Source of the DNA: Peromyscus leucopus
Lineage: Eukaryota; Chordata; Mammalia; Rodentia; Cricetidae
Assembly (NCBI RefSeq): GCF_004664715.2
Contig: NC_051069.1
Coordinates: 72,128,647-72,192,646, forward strand
Direction of reading: 5' to 3'
DNA length: 64,000 nucleotides
Position 1 is the first letter of the stretch. Every line of letters begins with the position of its first letter. Shown piece by piece: positions 20,640 to 32,074 of the stretch. The notes under the pieces were generated by a model. The model was not told the origin of the DNA. It made no database searches and saw only the letters and a list, made by a program, of their open reading frames with translations. The translations under genes were made by a program, and so were the position numbers.

Positions 20640-21660
20640 AATGCCTCTACCACATGCAAGATTATTGAAGAATGAAAAAATCAAATATTATTTAAACTAT
20701 CTGAAGTCATAAGAATGATGGCCAACTCACTAATATGTTACAAATATGTCATCAAAATGTTAACACCAGAATTAGACAATAATGGGGAAAGAAAGCAATA
20801 GCTCAGTTTCTCTTATCAATATAGATGTAAAACTCCTAATAAACATTTAGAAAGCAAAACCCAACAGGGTATCAGGAATGACCTTCATCACCAGGATTTA
20901 AATGCAGTTCATATCAGAGGCCTTTCAATAACATACTTTTGTTACTTAAAACCATCACAGTGGATGCTAAAAGGCCTTTGGTTGTATTAAACAGAAATTC
21001 TTATTATAACTCTATAAATAATGTGAATAGAAGGAAATCGCCTAAACATGATAAAAATCACTTATGCAAAAACCAAGAACAAACTGTGGCTGCAGACTCC
21101 ATTTAAGAGTTCTTCTTTGGGCGTTTGATAATATGCCTGAGTATGTAATGTGGTGTTTATTTAAATGTATGGGATGCTTATCTAAAATGGAACAGCAGGC
21201 TCCATACTAGAGATAACCAGATATGAGTAGAAATGCAACCCACTTAAAATAATACAAAATAAAGTACAAGCAATATTATAAAGTAAAATCATAAATGAAT
21301 AAATTTAATAAGAACAGTACTAGGCCCAAGGGAAGAGAAGAGAGTCGTAAGATCTTATTGAAAGGCTGCACCAGGGCTAAGAAAATAGGAAAAAAAAAAA
21401 AAACCACTCCCATTTCCTACATGCAAAGACTTACTGTTACAAATACATCAATCTGCCCAAATTGTTCTATATATTGAATGACTTTTAACTAAAATCTCTA
21501 TGGTGGAAAAGTGGATTATCCTACACTTTGCATGGAACAGCAAATGTCCAAAAGAAGCTAAGAAATATGTGAACATGAAAAATAATGAGAGTTCCTGTCA
21601 GAATGCTAAAATATGATACCAAGTCAGTATAACTAATGGTGGGGTATTACCTCAGGGATA
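20640..21660 (+). mobile_element. Ancient L1 ORF2 relic
   Basis: Reverse transcriptase region, badly decayed: 'atcaatatagatgtaaaac', 'gatgctaaaaggcctttgg', 'gaaatcgcctaaacatgat', later 'aaatctctatggtggaaaag' and 'ggaacagcaaatgtcc'. No continuous frame. Confidence 0.7.
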
Positions 21661-21946
21661 GACTGATTGATTAGGAGCCTGGACAAGACTGCAGTAAGCT
21701 CGGCAAACCTGCTGTAGATTGAAGGTCATATTTCATGTGGAGGAGACAGCGGCTCAGGCAATAAGCACTTTATTCACACATTAGTAAGTAGCAAATTAAC
21801 TATTTATTTGAAAAACTAGTTGAATTTTTATTTCCTATCCTTTACAAAAATATTGTATTAGTTTTCAAAACTAAAACATAAAATAGTAAAACTTCAAAAA
21901 AGTAACATTTAGATGACTATATATAAACTTTTATAAGTTATATATG

Positions 21947-21950
<4 letters not shown>
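21661..21950. other. Unclassified non-coding DNA
   Basis: Nothing recognised. Confidence 0.35.

Positions 21951-22040
<90 letters not shown>
21951..22040 (+). repeat. Compound (GT)18(GA)27 microsatellite
   Basis: GT units at 21951-21986 switch without interruption to GA units at 21987-22040. Confidence 0.97.
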
Positions 22041-22043
<3 letters not shown>

Positions 22044-22244
22044 TGGGGATAGACTGAGGTAAGGCACTATAAGTTTTTTCACACTCTCCATGGCCTTAGC
22101 TGACTACACTGTGAGCCCCGTGGCTAGGAAGGAGCGAGTTGACTGGCTTAAGCAGAGGAATGTGTGCACAAAAGAATTGTCACAATTTGGTTTTCTGAGT
22201 GTGGAGGGATTTGTATGAGTCTTACTTTCGTCCTTACGCAGACA
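22041..22244. other. Unclassified non-coding DNA
   Basis: Nothing recognised. Confidence 0.35.
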
Positions 22245-22440
22245 GAGTGTATGCAAGGTTGGCCCAGAACTCACAGAGCAGTCTTGAACTTCTGACCCTC
22301 CTGCCTCAACCTTTGTAGAGCAGGCGAATGTTGGGGTTACGGGCTCTGCTACCATGCTGGGTTGGTGTGGTACTAGAGACTCAGTCTAGGGCTGCCCACA
22401 TGCTAAGCAAGCACTTCGCCAATGGAGCTATTTTCAGGAA
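22245..22440 (-). mobile_element. B4 SINE
   Basis: Reverse B4: a B1-like half ('ggttggcccagaactcac', 'gaccctcctgcctcaacc') followed by the ID-like half ('catgctaagcaagcacttc', 'aatggagctattttc'). Confidence 0.75.
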
Positions 22441-23371
22441 TTACCGGTATCATTACCACAATTAGGAAGATAATCGAGCTCTTTTGATTGTGGGGAAAAG
22501 TTATTGCGTAATAATAGTAATCTGGATGGAGTATGGACATATAAATTTATGTACTCTTGTTGACATGGTTCTCAAAATATTGTTAAGAGAAGATTTTTCC
22601 TTCAGTAATTTGCAATGAGCTGAATTATATTTCCAAACATTCTAATGACAAATAATTATAAAGTAAACCATCATAGTAGACATTCATCACAAGTAGATTA
22701 TCAAATATACAGATAAATGAGTGTGATATTAATATCTATATTCATTTAAACACATTATAAAACACGGTTATTGAGCATGAGTTTTATGCATCTGCCTCCT
22801 TCCTGGATGACAACTAAAATTACATTTCTTCCTCAAACACTGTGCTGTTTGAGGCCTTTGGAACAGTAAGTTTTGTCTGAGTAGGAAGTGCACCAGATCC
22901 TTCTGAGTTGATGTATTTAAGCGTTCTGAGAACTAATCCTGGGCAAGCCGGGCATCCCAGCAGAAGAGGGGTGTAGGGTGTCCACACACTTGCTTTCCTA
23001 ATATCTCAGGCTATCTTCCCCATTCCTTGTTCTTGCTCGGGTTCTTACAGCCCAGCAAACTCTACTAGATGCTTCCACACATGGTGGTCTATTTTTAGCC
23101 CTGGGCCTGCCTGGGGAGACCCTGAGAACTTGAACATGTGCTGAGAAAGAAGCTGAATGGAATAAAGGCTAGAGAGGAAACCTGAGGTGCCTGGTCCTTC
23201 CTGTGGGTCTTGGCAGCTCCTCCTCTGAGGAGTGAAATTCAGTGCAGAGCCTTGAGAAGGGGCGGCAAGAATGGACAGGATTGTGGATGGGAAGGAAGGG
23301 AAAGCCTGCTTATGTGCCAGGAGAAAACACAATGGAACTGGGTTACGGAATCAGGGAAAGTTGAGGGCAGA
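22441..23371. other. Unclassified non-coding DNA
   Basis: No repeat or gene I can support. A 95-codon minus-strand frame near 23045-23332 has no recognisable domain. Confidence 0.45.
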
Positions 23372-23648
23372 GAGGCTGTGTTTGAAGTCAGACGAGATCT
23401 GAAGTAAAAATGTCTTGAGTCTTGACCAAGTGCTAAGCATGATCGGAACTTACCTATAACTTTCCAACCATGAGATTTAAACACATTCCTTGAATCTCTC
23501 TGAGCCTGGGTTTTTGTATCTACAGAATGCCTTCAATAATTGCCTTGTAGGATATGAGGCCTGGAGGATTTAGACCCACATAAAACGCTCGAGTGGGGCC
23601 TTGAACACAAGAAATACTTATAAACGGGAGATGCTATTACTTTGTCTT
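23372..23648 (+). mobile_element. MIR SINE
   Basis: Mammalian-wide MIR: 'gaagtcagacgagatctgaa' start, 'gaatctctctgagcctggg' core edge, 'tttgtatctacagaatgcc', 'ccttgtaggatatgaggc', and an end like 'gatgctattactttg'. Nearly full length and old. Confidence 0.85.
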
Positions 23649-24510
23649 ACTGTCTATATTCTGGATAAAATCCATTCTATTATGCTCATAAAAAGGCAAA
23701 ATTAATAAATAACATGTCAAGAGGAGGCATCTTAGCTCTGGTTCCTAACTCAGTGGTGCATACACAACCAAGTGGGAAAAATTACAGATGTTTTCTTGGA
23801 AGCATAATTCACAGATAAACAAGGTAATACTCAAGAGGGTTATTACTCTGCATTAGCCGGACACTGTCCATCTCTGCCTTGTAGTTACTCAGCAAGAAGA
23901 GGAAGCCTTCTGCACAACCATGAACATAGGTTAAGTGTAGTACAAGTTTGAGGGCAGACAAAAGCAAATCAATTGATCTACTCTAGACACTGTCCTAACT
24001 AAATGGAATAAATCCCAAGAGCAAAGTTAAATAAAAGATAGGTAAAAAAATCAATATAAGCACAAGGAACAGGAAAGCACAATGTAGTATATAAGACCTC
24101 AAGATATTTGGTGATGATTACTACACTTCAAAACAAAGATAAAATGAGTACTAGAAATACAATTGTGTGTTCTAAGTGATACCAGAAGAGCTGAAGAATT
24201 TGGGATTATCCTGCACTGGTCACAGCCTTTGACTATTGACTTCTAAGATTTGCTAACCCTTAATAAAAAGTACCATTATGATCCTTCTGCACCGAAAAGA
24301 GCAGCAAATGATGTACTAACCTTTGCCTTTCTGTCTGCTTGATTTACCTTTCAACTTTGTACTGACAAGCAGTTGATTCGAAAGGTCTTCGAATAGTGGG
24401 ATTTCATAGTTAGCACAACAAACATCAGCTCTGTTGCTCACAGTGGTGTCTTGGAAAATCCTGTAAATTTCCTAACTTCTGCTTAAACATTATCACTATG
24501 ATTCCTATAG
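23649..24510. other. AT-rich unclassified DNA
   Basis: Nothing recognised. Confidence 0.4.
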
Positions 24511-24883
24511 TGTCTGAGTGTGCTTTTCTGCTGCTGTGACCAAGCACTGACCATAACCGACTTCAGGGAGGAGACGGTTTCTTTGGCTCATGTTCTCACG
24601 TCACCATCCATCTGTCTCCATGGGAAGTCAGAGTGGAAACTCAAGGAGGAAACTGAAGCAGAGGCCCCCGGGGTGGGGGTTGGGGCGGGGTGGTGATGCT
24701 TTACTGGCTTGTTCCTCATGGATGGCTCAGCCTGCTTTCTTAGTCAAGGCAGGACCACCATCAATCAAGGAAATGCCTCACAGACAAGCCCACAGGCCAG
24801 TCTGATGGAGACAGTTCTTCAGGTTTGCCCCCTCTTCGCATACAACCCTGATTTGTGTTATGTTGACAAAATTAGGCAGCACA
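24511..24883 (-). mobile_element. MaLR/LTR-like rodent repeat
   Basis: Starts TG and ends CA. Blocks include 'gctgctgtgaccaagcac', 'gctcagcctgctttcttag', 'aggaccaccatcaatcaagg' and 'gttatgttgacaaaattagg'. Same family as 14877-15218 and 51815-52160. It has an internal G-rich patch near 24666-24693. No target duplication seen. Confidence 0.6.
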
Positions 24884-25118
24884 GACACCTTTCTTATCTG
24901 TAGTTCTCTCTGCAGGAGTATGAGAGTTTGGGTCCTCACTGTCTGGTCCTTTCTCCTTCGCCAATATCCCCCGCCCCCAAACTTGTCTAATTCTAAAATT
25001 AGCAGACATAATCTACAATTTTTTTCACATATGACTTCTTGAAGAAAACCTCTAAACAACCTAAAATTCTCCCACTATTTTAAGATTTCTGAATTCCCTA
25101 GATCTGGGAGAAAAGTGG

Positions 25119-25120
<2 letters not shown>
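24884..25120. other. Unclassified non-coding DNA
   Basis: Nothing recognised. Confidence 0.35.

Positions 25121-25168
<48 letters not shown>
25121..25168 (+). repeat. (GT)n microsatellite
   Basis: About 24 GT units. Confidence 0.97.
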
Positions 25169-25171
<3 letters not shown>

Positions 25172-25435
25172 AAATTATAGACAGAGTCTAAGGGTACCTA
25201 TTGTAGGAAAGGTCTTTTGGGAGTAACATTTGGCGAAGATTTGTGTACAAACACTTCACTGGAGATTATTCTAGGCTCAAGAAGAGGGTCTGTGATAGAG
25301 TTACAGACTTTACCCAAAGCCTGGGTTTATATTAGGGCATGGAGTCAGTCTTTAGATGTGAGATGCCTACAGTCCAGCTTCCTAAAATGTGGGTTGTGAT
25401 GCCATATAGAATCATGTCACTAAATGCGGTGATCT

Positions 25436-25486
<51 letters not shown>

Positions 25487-26224
25487 GACACAAGTGAGAG
25501 GTTTCTGAATATGTAAGAGTAAAAATTTAATCCAAAATCAAGCACGTAGGGATCTGAGGGGTTTCTGAGAGTGCCGTGCCGGTGTTTCATCCTGCTAGGT
25601 CACTGCGGGTCTGACCACGCAGCACGTGGATGTGCATGTTGCCATGCACAGCTCTCGCACACACTGACGCAGACTTGAGCTGTTTGCTATGGATTAGAAT
25701 GTCTTCACTACGCTCCTCGCTTCTCGAAAGTTTTATGCTCTTATAGAAACATCGTGGCTTAATCGTCGAAACAGACTTTTAATATTTGCCTAGCATTCAT
25801 CAAATAGGATATTTTTGAGTTACATTGTGCTAGCATGTCTGGTTTGAAATTTTTTAATGTGGGTTGCTGATTTCAGTTTCATTTTTAAAAATGATTAAAT
25901 GCATTTGGGATGAGAATAGTAATGAATTTCCAAAAATTTCTGAAATCAGCCCCAACAGACTTGTGCCATTTTGTAGGTATTTCTGTGATATAATGTTCTC
26001 AGCACTGATGTTTATAATATCAAAATATCCACTAGCCCTGGAAAATGTTAAAGATGTTCAATGTCCTGAACCATCAAACATTTCAGCTGAAATTTAATTC
26101 TTTATGTGAAGATAAAAAGCACATCTGTCTCATTAGTATGCAAATTTGCTTTCATCTTTAGTAAATGGTAAAATTGTATGTGTCCTGAATTTAAATTTTT
26201 TTTTTTATTATCAGTAAAGGTTTG
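25169..26224. other. Unclassified non-coding DNA around a long A tract
   Basis: Holds the 48-A run. 'aaaatgtgggttgtgatgcc' at 25385 and 'taatgtgggttgctgatttc' at 25856 share a short motif, possibly from one old DNA-transposon-like repeat, which I cannot confirm. Confidence 0.35.
25437..25484 (+). repeat. Poly(A) tract, 48 bases
   Basis: Uninterrupted A run. No SINE, L1 or known mRNA is recognisable directly upstream, and no target duplication is seen. Confidence 0.97.
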
Positions 26225-26427
26225 ATTTATACCCCTACTTTCTATATTAGTATACTCAGGGTCACCTAGAAATTTCTCAGGTAAAAAGAGTCACAAGTGG
26301 AAGAACCTTTAGAAGCTTCAGCCTGAGGGAAGAGGCCCAGGAGGACAGCTGCCTTCCACTAAAGGAAATTCCTAGGTCCTGGAGGAATAAAACTTGTAGT
26401 CACAGGCCAGGAATGTGAGCAGTGCAG
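26225..26427 (+). repeat. Local duplication, copy 1
   Basis: From 'ttatacccctactttc' to 'aatgtgagcagtgcag'. It aligns at high identity to 26892-27120, about 666 bp downstream in direct orientation. Shared pieces include 'ggtcacctagaaatttctc' and 'cagctgccttccactaaagg'. Confidence 0.93.
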
Positions 26428-26675
26428 CTCAGCACCCTCTTAGAAGTCATGGAAACAGATGTTGCCCTCTGGCCATGAGCTGGAGACTGACCGTTGAGAC
26501 AGCATTCCACTGGCCACTTCCCTGACATGCACAATGCCAAACGCTTGCATTTGGGCCATTGCATTGGTAGAGGGATTGAGACAGTGGTCTGTGGAGGACA
26601 AATTCCCTGCTTTTGAGATTGACACTTCAGTACAGACAAAAATCTTTAGACAAACAAGAAATACAAGGTTTCCCT
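26428..26675. other. Spacer between duplicated blocks
   Basis: Not recognised. Confidence 0.35.
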
Positions 26676-26770
26676 GCTAGGGGTGGTGTTCAGTGGCAGC
26701 GCTCCTGCCTAGAATGCCTGAGGCTCTGGGTTTCATCCCTCGCATTGTGCAAGAAACCAACAAAAAGATA
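26676..26770 (+). mobile_element. ID/B4-like SINE fragment
   Basis: 'ggtgttcagtggcagcgc', 'cctgcctagaatgcctgagg', 'ctctgggtttcatccctc', then an A-rich end. Layout of a tRNA-Ala-derived ID element, diverged. Confidence 0.6.
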
Positions 26771-26860
26771 AAAATAGCATAGAGATAGAGCAGTTGACTA
26801 GCATGTTCACCTTCGTGGGTTTGAACCCCGGGCAGCTTTAAAGAAAGCCTTCCTCAACCT
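26771..26860 (+). mobile_element. tRNA-derived SINE fragment
   Basis: 'gatagagcagttgactagc' resembles an A box region, and 'gtgggtttgaaccccggg' a B box. The body is too short and diverged to assign a family. Not a tRNA gene: the acceptor stem and anticodon arm do not form. Confidence 0.35.
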
Positions 26861-26891
26861 CTCCCAGACTGAACAAGGATTCTCTGAGCAC

Positions 26892-27120
26892 TAATTTATA
26901 CCCCTATTTTTTACATTAGTATACCCAAGGTCACCTAGAAATTTCTCAGGTAAAGAGAGTCACACGTGGAAGAACTTTTAGAAGCTGGTTCTGTGGAACC
27001 ATGGGAGTAGGACTTGGGGTGCAGAGGCCCAAGGAGGGCAGCTGCCTTCCACTAAAGGAAATTCCCAGGTCCTGGAGAAATAAAACTTTTAGTCACAGGG
27101 CAGGAATATGAGCAGCACAG
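26892..27120 (+). repeat. Local duplication, copy 2
   Basis: Direct copy of 26225-26427. It contains ~27 bp more between 'gaagct' and 'gaggccca', namely the stretch beginning 'ggttctgtggaaccatggg'. Confidence 0.93.
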
Positions 27121-27186
27121 AACCCTAAGTTCTGTAGACCCATGCGGTAGGACCTGGGGCACAGAGGCCCAAGGAGAGAAGCAGGT
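27120..27186 (+). repeat. Local duplication, partial copy 3
   Basis: 'gttctgtagacccatgcgg' to 'cacagaggcccaaggagag' repeats 26988-27045 with several substitutions. Confidence 0.8.
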
Positions 27187-27255
27187 AAGACCCTGTTCCT
27201 GTCCCCAGGGGACTTACAGACTTGCAGTGACAATAGATTCAGTCAGTAAAGAATG

Positions 27256-27560
27256 GAATATGGTGGGGGTCAGGCGATGGTTCAGTCTCTAATGTGTTTG
27301 CAGGGTAAGCATGAAGACCGGAGTTTGGCTCCAGAACCTATATGAAAAAGAAAAGAAAAGCTTGTTACTGTGGTGTGGGCTCACAAGTGCTAGTGAGGCA
27401 GAGCCAGGTGACTCCCGGAGCTCACTGGCCAACAAGGTGAGCTCCAGGCCAGTGGAAGACCCTGTCCCCAAATTAAGGCAGGTGGTACCTGGGGAGCACC
27501 TGGGACTGTCAACTGCCCACCGCACTCACTTGCACAGAGGTGTGTGCCTCTCTCTACCTG
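27256..27560 (+). mobile_element. B4-type composite SINE
   Basis: 'gtcaggcgatggttcagtc' (tRNA-like head), 'ggagctcactggccaacaag', 'gtgagctccaggccagtgg', 'aagaccctgtccccaaatt', then 'aaggcaggtggtacctggg'. The same composite occurs reversed at 50310 and 57670. Confidence 0.65.
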
Positions 27561-28204
27561 GATCTCTTCTCCAGCTTTGAAGGGCCCTGGTGCTTTCCCT
27601 CTTCTGAAGCATAGAAACACCACACTCCATTAAACCTAGCTTTGCCGCTATGGACAAGGATTTCCGAGAGTGTGAAAAGCAGCACATGCAAAGCACTCAA
27701 CGCTGCCCGTCACCCTTGGCGGCAGCACACTACCAATCGCTCATCTATAGGGTGGGCAGGAAGAGAAGGCCTTAATAAAACCCCCCTTGAAAATCAAATG
27801 TTGAAAACTATATGAATGGATGCAAAATGGCCATTTTTTTCTGTTTTCATAAAGCTTTGCAGAAGTTCATGATATTTTAAAAGACATTTTAAAATTTACT
27901 TCTTAATTGTAAAACTGTCGTAAGCTTGTTATGGAGCTCGAACCACATGAGTGCATTGAGTGAAAAATGTGAAAACCTCCTTTCTTTTTCTCACCTTTGT
28001 CATTGTCTCTTTCTCCTAATTTCTCTCTCCACATGTGACGACTATAAATGAATAGGTTTTTTTTATGTATTTTTTCATGTCTCAGTGTGGTCTTTACATT
28101 TAAAGGTATCTTAAAGAGAACAGAAAACTATTTTTGTTGGTTTTTTGAAGTTTCCTCTCAGCTGAAATTAGACACAGAGGAACACTAGACAGTGACTAAA
28201 AGAA
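27561..28204. other. Unclassified non-coding DNA
   Basis: Nothing recognised. Confidence 0.4.
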
Positions 28205-28300
28205 TACACATGCACATATATATGTATATATGTACATACACATAGAACACACATATCTATATCTCCACATAGAAAACACATGCGTACACACACACATATG
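28205..28300. repeat. CA/TA-rich simple repeat
   Basis: Imperfect TACATA and CACACA units. Confidence 0.88.
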
Positions 28301-28367
28301 AGGGGTGCTTCTTGCTGTCATATGTGACCTCTTAAAAGGAGAGGAGAGAGGGATCACATAGTTCCTT

Positions 28368-28870
28368 CTTCCTTTTATTTATTTGTTTATTTTTTGTAGC
28401 TGGAGTTTTCTTGGTCCTGCTTGGCCCACAGTCAGGACAAATCTCTCTCACCCGCCAGTCCCACAGCTGCTCAGACCCAACCAGTTAAACACACAGAGAC
28501 TTACATTACTTATAAACTGTATGGCCGTGGCAGGCTTCTTGCTAGCTGTTCTTATATCTTACATGAACCCATTTCTATTAATTTATAAGTTGCCACGTGG
28601 CTCATGGCTTATGGGTACCTTACATCTCGCTTGTCATGGCGGTGGCTGGCAGCGTCTCTCTGCCTCAGCCTTCCACTTCCCAGAATTCTCTCTGCTTGTC
28701 CCCCCTATACTTCCTGCCTGGCTACTGGCCAATCAGCATTTTATTTATACAGAGTGATATCCACAGCAATTTTTTATCCAGGCATGATTGGACTCCAGAT
28801 GACTTGGGAGTTGAACCCAGTTCCTCTGGAATATCAGTCACTGCTCTTAACCACTGAGCCATCCACCTCT
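28368..28870 (-). mobile_element. B2 SINE interrupted by a solo LTR
   Basis: The reverse B2 tail lies at 28368-28394 (T/TTTA-rich). The body resumes at 28769 with 'gggagttgaacccagttcc' and ends 'accactgagccatccacc'. The LTR at 28395-28768 sits in the tail. Confidence 0.85.
28395..28768. mobile_element. Solo ERV LTR, 6-bp TSD
   Basis: 374 bp from 'tgtagctggag' to 'atatccacagca'. The 6-mer attttt lies on both sides (28389-28394, 28769-28774), as for class II (ERVK-like) integration. Internal 'cctggctactggccaatcag' has a CCAAT box. The same family recurs at 39064 and 53597. Transcriptional orientation is not certain. No internal region, PBS or second LTR, so this is a solo LTR. Confidence 0.9.
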
Positions 28871-29032
28871 TGTTGTTCCTTTGGCAGCAGCTGGCTTCTC
28901 TCCCGATTCTGCCCTTCTTCTCTGTATCCCTGTTTGGAGATACAGCTCTGTAAGCTTTCTTGCCATAGGCCAAAACAGGTTTATTTATTATCCAATGGGA
29001 GCCACACATATTCATAGCATAAGAAAGATATA
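28871..29032. mobile_element. ERV LTR 3'-type fragment
   Basis: 'gcagctggcttctctcccg', 'tgccataggccaaaacagg', 'ttattatccaatgggagcc', ending 'ataccacagca'. Resembles the end of a second rodent LTR type. Truncated, no target duplication. Confidence 0.55.
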
Positions 29033-29344
29033 CCACAGCACAAATGTGTATGTAAATAACTTCTACAAATCAAGAAGCCTGGAATGGAAGGAAATCAAAA
29101 GTTTCCTCTTAACTGTCTTACCAACTTATAAAATATCACTTTACTAAATAACCATGCATGTAAAACCTCAGTGCCAGCCTCACCAGAGATGTGTCCTTCA
29201 GTCTGTATGTCAGGATGTGAACAGCAATGGAAAACATCCTCAGAGAAGGGAAACCACGTGTTTCTTTTATCCTTCTTCATAAACATTTAGTGCAAGTTAA
29301 GAAAATATGGTGAGGACAAAGTAATGATTAATGTTGCCTTTGTG
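29033..29344. other. Unclassified non-coding DNA
   Basis: Nothing recognised. Confidence 0.4.
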
Positions 29345-29571
29345 TACAATTAAAAATAGCATTTCATTGATTCTTTGAGAATTTCACACAATGTATTTTG
29401 ATCATATTCACCTCCAAATCCACTCCATCTCCTTACCCACCCAACTCTGTGTCTTCTTTTACGTTTAAAGTTCATTGGGTTCAATCTGTGTTGCCCAAAA
29501 CTTTCGGTGTGGGGCCAGTCCCTGGAGCATGTGGCTTACCAGAGATCACACCCTGAAGAGAAAAACCAACT

Positions 29572-29602
<31 letters not shown>

Positions 29603-29725
29603 CAGCTCCCAATAGCAAAGAGCTCCTCAGCGGGGGTTGGGACTGCACGCCTACTTCCTCTCTCCATGCTGGGAGACATCTTCATTCAAAAGAACACCAA
29701 ACAAAGAAGAAAGCAGACATGTTAA
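29345..29725 (-). mobile_element. Lx-type L1 3' region fragment
   Basis: Reverse L1: 'cattgattctttgagaatttc', in pieces, then 'aaagttcattgggttcaatc', 'gtggggccagtccctggagc', a poly(C), and 'agctcctcagcgggggttgg'. Related to the fragment at 1322-1800. Confidence 0.65.
29572..29600 (+). repeat. Poly(C) tract, 29 bases
   Basis: Uninterrupted C run inside the Lx fragment. It replaces a short C-rich stretch in relatives. Confidence 0.97.
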
Positions 29726-32074
29726 GTATTAGAAAGCTGTTCAAAGATGTTTGTATGTTAACGGCACTGTAAAGACTTTCAAAACAGTCTTTTTAGGTAA
29801 TCTTTTGCCACCGTTCTAAATTTTACAACAGAATGAGCTTCACTGCTTGATGCATCTGACACTCCGCCTTCAGAATATGCATTTACCTAAGAAAGAATTC
29901 CGTAGATTGCACTCCTGAAAATTTATAGACAAAAGAAATGGCGAGTAGGAAGGTAGGGGAGAACTCCAGAATGCCTAATGAGAACCTTTGTTTTATATTC
30001 TTTCAAAAACGATTATGTTTTCGAAAGAGTATAAATAAATGTATTATTATGGTGAGTTAATTCTTAAAGATGTTTCATACATTTTTAAGTGAACACCTTT
30101 CATGAATTTTCTCTTTTAGCCTGATAAGTGCAGTTTAAAATTAAAGAACAGCTACAATTTCTAGTAAAATCATTATTATCCGATTTACACAAGATATGTC
30201 TATGTATTCATGAAACAGAATATATCTATGGCTTAATGTGATAAATGTGAATAAATTAAAATATAATTGCATGGTGTTTTCTCTAATTTATTAATTAGGT
30301 CTCCTTTATTTGGTTGACTATTACCTACATAAATAAACAGGTTAATTCCATGTTAAATTTTAAGGGAAATATATATGAGATAAATTCACAAAGCACCTAA
30401 ATTTACAAATGCAGCCCTGGTAATATTGGATTTGTTTTCATAAAACAGTTATGTCATCTGTAAACATACAAAAAAAGACTTTCACTTGAATAATTTAAAT
30501 CCCAGACCATCTTAAGACAAATAGCGTTCCATAATAAAACCAAGCTTAAGGTTGTTGTTTGTTTTGTTTTGTTTTCGTATACATTATAATATAAATATTT
30601 TTCTTGTACAGTTGTGGACTTAGTAGGTAACATACACACATACACAACATTCTCCTACTTTTATTTCTTGTGATGCTGTGTGCAGAACTAGGGTTTAAGC
30701 CCACAAAAAAACGAACTAAAATGAAACTTGCAAGTCTGATGACTGCTAGAGTTTGATTCCAAGTCATGAAAAACTCCAGCTAATTAAACAGAAATCATTT
30801 GGGAGGATATAGACAAGCTCACAGAATCAAAGAGAAAGCTGGCAAAGAGTGAACTCAGGAAGGACAGATCTCAAGGCATTTTAGGAAGGAAGGCAGGAGG
30901 AATCTATTAACAGTGTCCTAGGCAAGCCTCATTGGGATGAATTTGCTTTGGGTATTTTCTGTCAGCCGTAGTCAACTCTGGATACAGATTTTCAGCAGTG
31001 TGCATGAGGCCATTTTGCCTGGGGCAGATTGGACACTGTCTATGAACTTCCACAAGGAGACATAGTAGATGGGAAAGCCAACTGCAGTTTCCCAGATGAA
31101 AAAGATTTGGGACCGAGAAACCAGCCAGTTCTTAGATTCTAAAATACAGGCTACTGCAGCTACCACAATACTTATTTATAAATGCTACATACGACTTTAA
31201 CAATGTTGGTCGTTAAAGTATTCATATGGGAGGTTATTATAACCAAACAAAGCTTTCATTAAAAATAATGAATAAGGAAAAACAGCACAATCTTATTTAT
31301 CATATTGTCTCTACCTGCTTGTTACTGCTATGCTTTCAATGGGACATGTAAGCCTTAGATAGATAATCTTTTTGCACTTCAATGAGCATAACCTACAAAC
31401 CAGGACCTAAGCTATATTCCCCATGGTTCTTTAATGTAGTAGGAGATCTCAACTAACGGAGCCTTTCCTAGGGTTGAGTTTCTTCATTCACAAACAAAAG
31501 ACTACAATGAATCCCAGCTGCAGGATTCATTCTTCCACTAATTAAAAGCAGGTAGAATTCTTGGCTGCTACAGCTTTCTGCCACACTTTCCAGGGTCAGC
31601 TACCCTGTGGGCTGTTTTTAATTCCTGGAACCCACGTAGTGGGAGGAGAATATCCAGTCTCTTTACAGGAGTTGGCATGAGTCACCTATTTATTTACTCA
31701 TTCAAGCAGTCCATCATTCACAGACCTAGAGTGTGGCAAACATCTTTGGATGAAGGTGAGAGACACTACTGTCTAGAAGCCGGCACATCCTGGTACCTAA
31801 TAATTCCTTGGCAACAAAGGAAATCATGAATTGAGAGAAAACTGAAAGAAAATCCATCTCCTTATGTTAATAGTAGAGATAGGTTCTTTATGAGAGCAAG
31901 GACAAGGGCCCACCTTCTATTAGGGGACAGAATAGAGTCAAAGCTGGCTCAGAGGGGACTACGGACAAATAAGAGTGTGTATATTTGTTTGTCCAGCAGC
32001 TAGTGAATGCCTCTGTGAAGTCACTGTGTTAGGTAAGGAAGAATGGCTGGAGAGGCTCAGGGAATATCTAGAAA
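29726..32074. other. AT-rich unclassified DNA
   Basis: Longest stretch without a recognised repeat. A short B3-like piece may lie at 31615-31690 ('ctggaacccacgtagtggg'). No gene, promoter or RNA identified. Confidence 0.45.

Noticed and set aside
26771..26860. Possible tRNA gene from A-box and B-box-like motifs
   Set aside because: No cloverleaf forms and there is no terminator T run. It fits a decayed tRNA-derived SINE.
28604..29017. 137-codon plus-strand ORF
   Set aside because: It runs through the solo LTR, a B2 and an LTR fragment, so it is a chance frame.
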